5,589 bases of DNA, taken from assembly GCA_025963425.1 (NCBI GenBank), contig JAOPUQ010000270.1, forward strand, positions 1 to 5,589. The letters are read 5' to 3'. The translations under genes and the position numbers were made by a program. This document shows, piece after piece, positions 4,831 to 5,589 of this stretch (position 1 is its first letter; the number at the start of each line of letters is the position of its first letter). Source of the stretch: Modestobacter sp. (GTDB lineage Bacteria; Actinomycetota; Actinomycetes; Mycobacteriales; Geodermatophilaceae). The notes beneath the pieces are model-generated. The model saw nothing but the letters and a program-made list of their open reading frames with translations. It was not told where the DNA came from and ran no database searches.

Positions 4831-5589
4831 CCCGCTCGAAGACCGCGGCCAGGCCCTGGCCGCCACCGATGCACATCGTCTCCAGGCCGTAGCGGACCTC
4901 GCGGCGGCGCATCTCGTGGGCCAGGGTGGCCAGGATCCGCGCGCCGGTGGCGCCGACCGGGTGGCCCAGGGAGATCCCCGAGCCGTTGACGTTGACCCGC
5001 TCGCGGTCCTCGGCGCCCAGCACCCAGGCGTTCAGGCAGGCGATCACCTGGCTGGCGAAGGCCTCGTTGAGCTCGATGAGGTCCATGTCGGCCAGCGACA
5101 GGCCGGTCCGCTGCAGCACCTTCGCCGTGGCCGGGACCGGGCCGATGCCCATGGTCTCCGGCGGGACACCGGCCACCGCCCAGCCGGCCAGCCGCACGAA
5201 GGGCTCCCAGCCCCGGCGGTCGGCCTCGGCGCGGGTGGTGACCACGCACACGGCCGCGCCGTCGTTCTGACCCGAGGCGTTCCCCGCGGTGACGGTGGCC
5301 TCGGGGTCGACCCTGCCCATCACCGGGCGCAGCTTGGCCAGGTCCGCCATCGTGGTCTCGGGACGGGGGTGCTCGTCCTCGGTGACCACGCGGGCCGGCG
5401 TCTTGCGGGTGCCCGGCACCTCGACGCCGATGATCTCGTCCTTGAAGCGCCCCTCGCGGATCGCCGCCCCCGCGGCCTGCTGGGAGCGCAGCGCCCAGGC
5501 GTCCTGCTCCAGCCGGTCGATGCCGTACTCGCGGCGGACGTTCTCCGCGGTCTCCAGCATGCCGCCGGGGACCGGGTGGTGAATGCCGC
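4823..5589 (-). CDS. Thiolase (acetyl-CoA C-acyltransferase family), C-terminal part
   Basis: The last 254 or so residues of a thiolase (full length usually about 390-400); the start lies beyond the right edge. The frame is open through the edge, reading GIHHPVPGGMLETAENV, so the ATG at 5558-5560 is internal. Family motifs visible are NASGQNDGAAV (94-104 counted from that ATG), LIELNEAFA (161-169), NVNGSGISLGHPVGATGAR (190-208, His200 catalytic) and ETMCIGGGQG with Cys230, the second catalytic cysteine. The nucleophilic N-terminal cysteine is outside the window. Thiolases either cleave 3-ketoacyl-CoA in beta-oxidation or condense two acetyl-CoA, the first step of short-chain PHA synthesis; the fragment does not tell which. 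Next to a class II synthase, beta-oxidation is the more natural link. Its stop shares TCAGCTGA with the lacI-type gene. Confidence 0.92.
   Translation of the reverse strand, partial: GIHHPVPGGMLETAENVRREYGIDRLEQDAWALRSQQAAGAAIREGRFKDEIIGVEVPGTRKTPARVVTEDEHPRPETTMADLAKLRPVMGRVDPEATVTAGNASGQNDGAAVCVVTTRAEADRRGWEPFVRLAGWAVAGVPPETMGIGPVPATAKVLQRTGLSLADMDLIELNEAFASQVIACLNAWVLGAEDRERVNVNGSGISLGHPVGATGARILATLAHEMRRREVRYGLETMCIGGGQGLAAVFERVS

Noticed and set aside
3793..4866. A 357-codon open frame on the minus strand opposite the lacI-type gene
   Set aside because: Low-complexity shadow of an unmistakable LacI-family protein.

Overview
The window is very GC-rich with a strong G/C third-position bias, GTG starts and tightly packed, often overlapping genes. 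This points to a high-GC actinobacterium. The protein styles would fit something like Geodermatophilaceae, but that family-level guess is weak and rests on general resemblance only.

Layout, left to right. Bases 74-635 (minus strand) hold a two-gene unit: a 49-residue hydrophobic membrane protein followed by a PIN/NYN-like putative nuclease-fold protein. Bases 704-869 (minus) hold the broken C-terminal end of a siderophore-interacting protein (SIP, FAD/NAD(P)H ferric-siderophore reductase family); only about 55 residues remain and they are split by a one-base frameshift. Bases 870-3502 (minus) are the centre of the window: a polyhydroxyalkanoate (PHA) cassette with a class II (Pseudomonas-like, medium-chain-length type) PHA synthase, phaC, whose stop codon overlaps the GTG start of an intracellular PHA depolymerase, phaZ. 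A possible 24-codon leader ORF ends on the phaC start codon.

A divergent control region of about 290 bp (3503-3789) separates phaC from a LacI-family regulator gene on the plus strand (3790-4830). It contains a near-consensus CRP/GlxR-type palindrome and two ACCGGT cores of the kind used by LacI-family proteins. Convergent to the lacI-type gene, and sharing an 8-base palindrome with it that supplies both stop codons, is the 3' part of a thiolase gene (4823 to the right edge, start outside the window).

Taken together, synthase and depolymerase make and recycle a storage polyester. The divergent LacI-type protein is the obvious candidate local regulator, and the CRP/GlxR-like site suggests additional global carbon control. 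The thiolase acts on acyl-CoA and could connect the cassette to beta-oxidation or acetoacetyl-CoA supply, but it is in a separate transcription unit. I see no phasin, phaJ, phaG or phaB gene in the window, no RNA genes, no CRISPR array and no insertion sequence. The window is mainly a recognisable PHA locus; the less ordinary points are the altered lipase-box motif of PhaC, the leader ORF, the regulatory sites and the SIP remnant.
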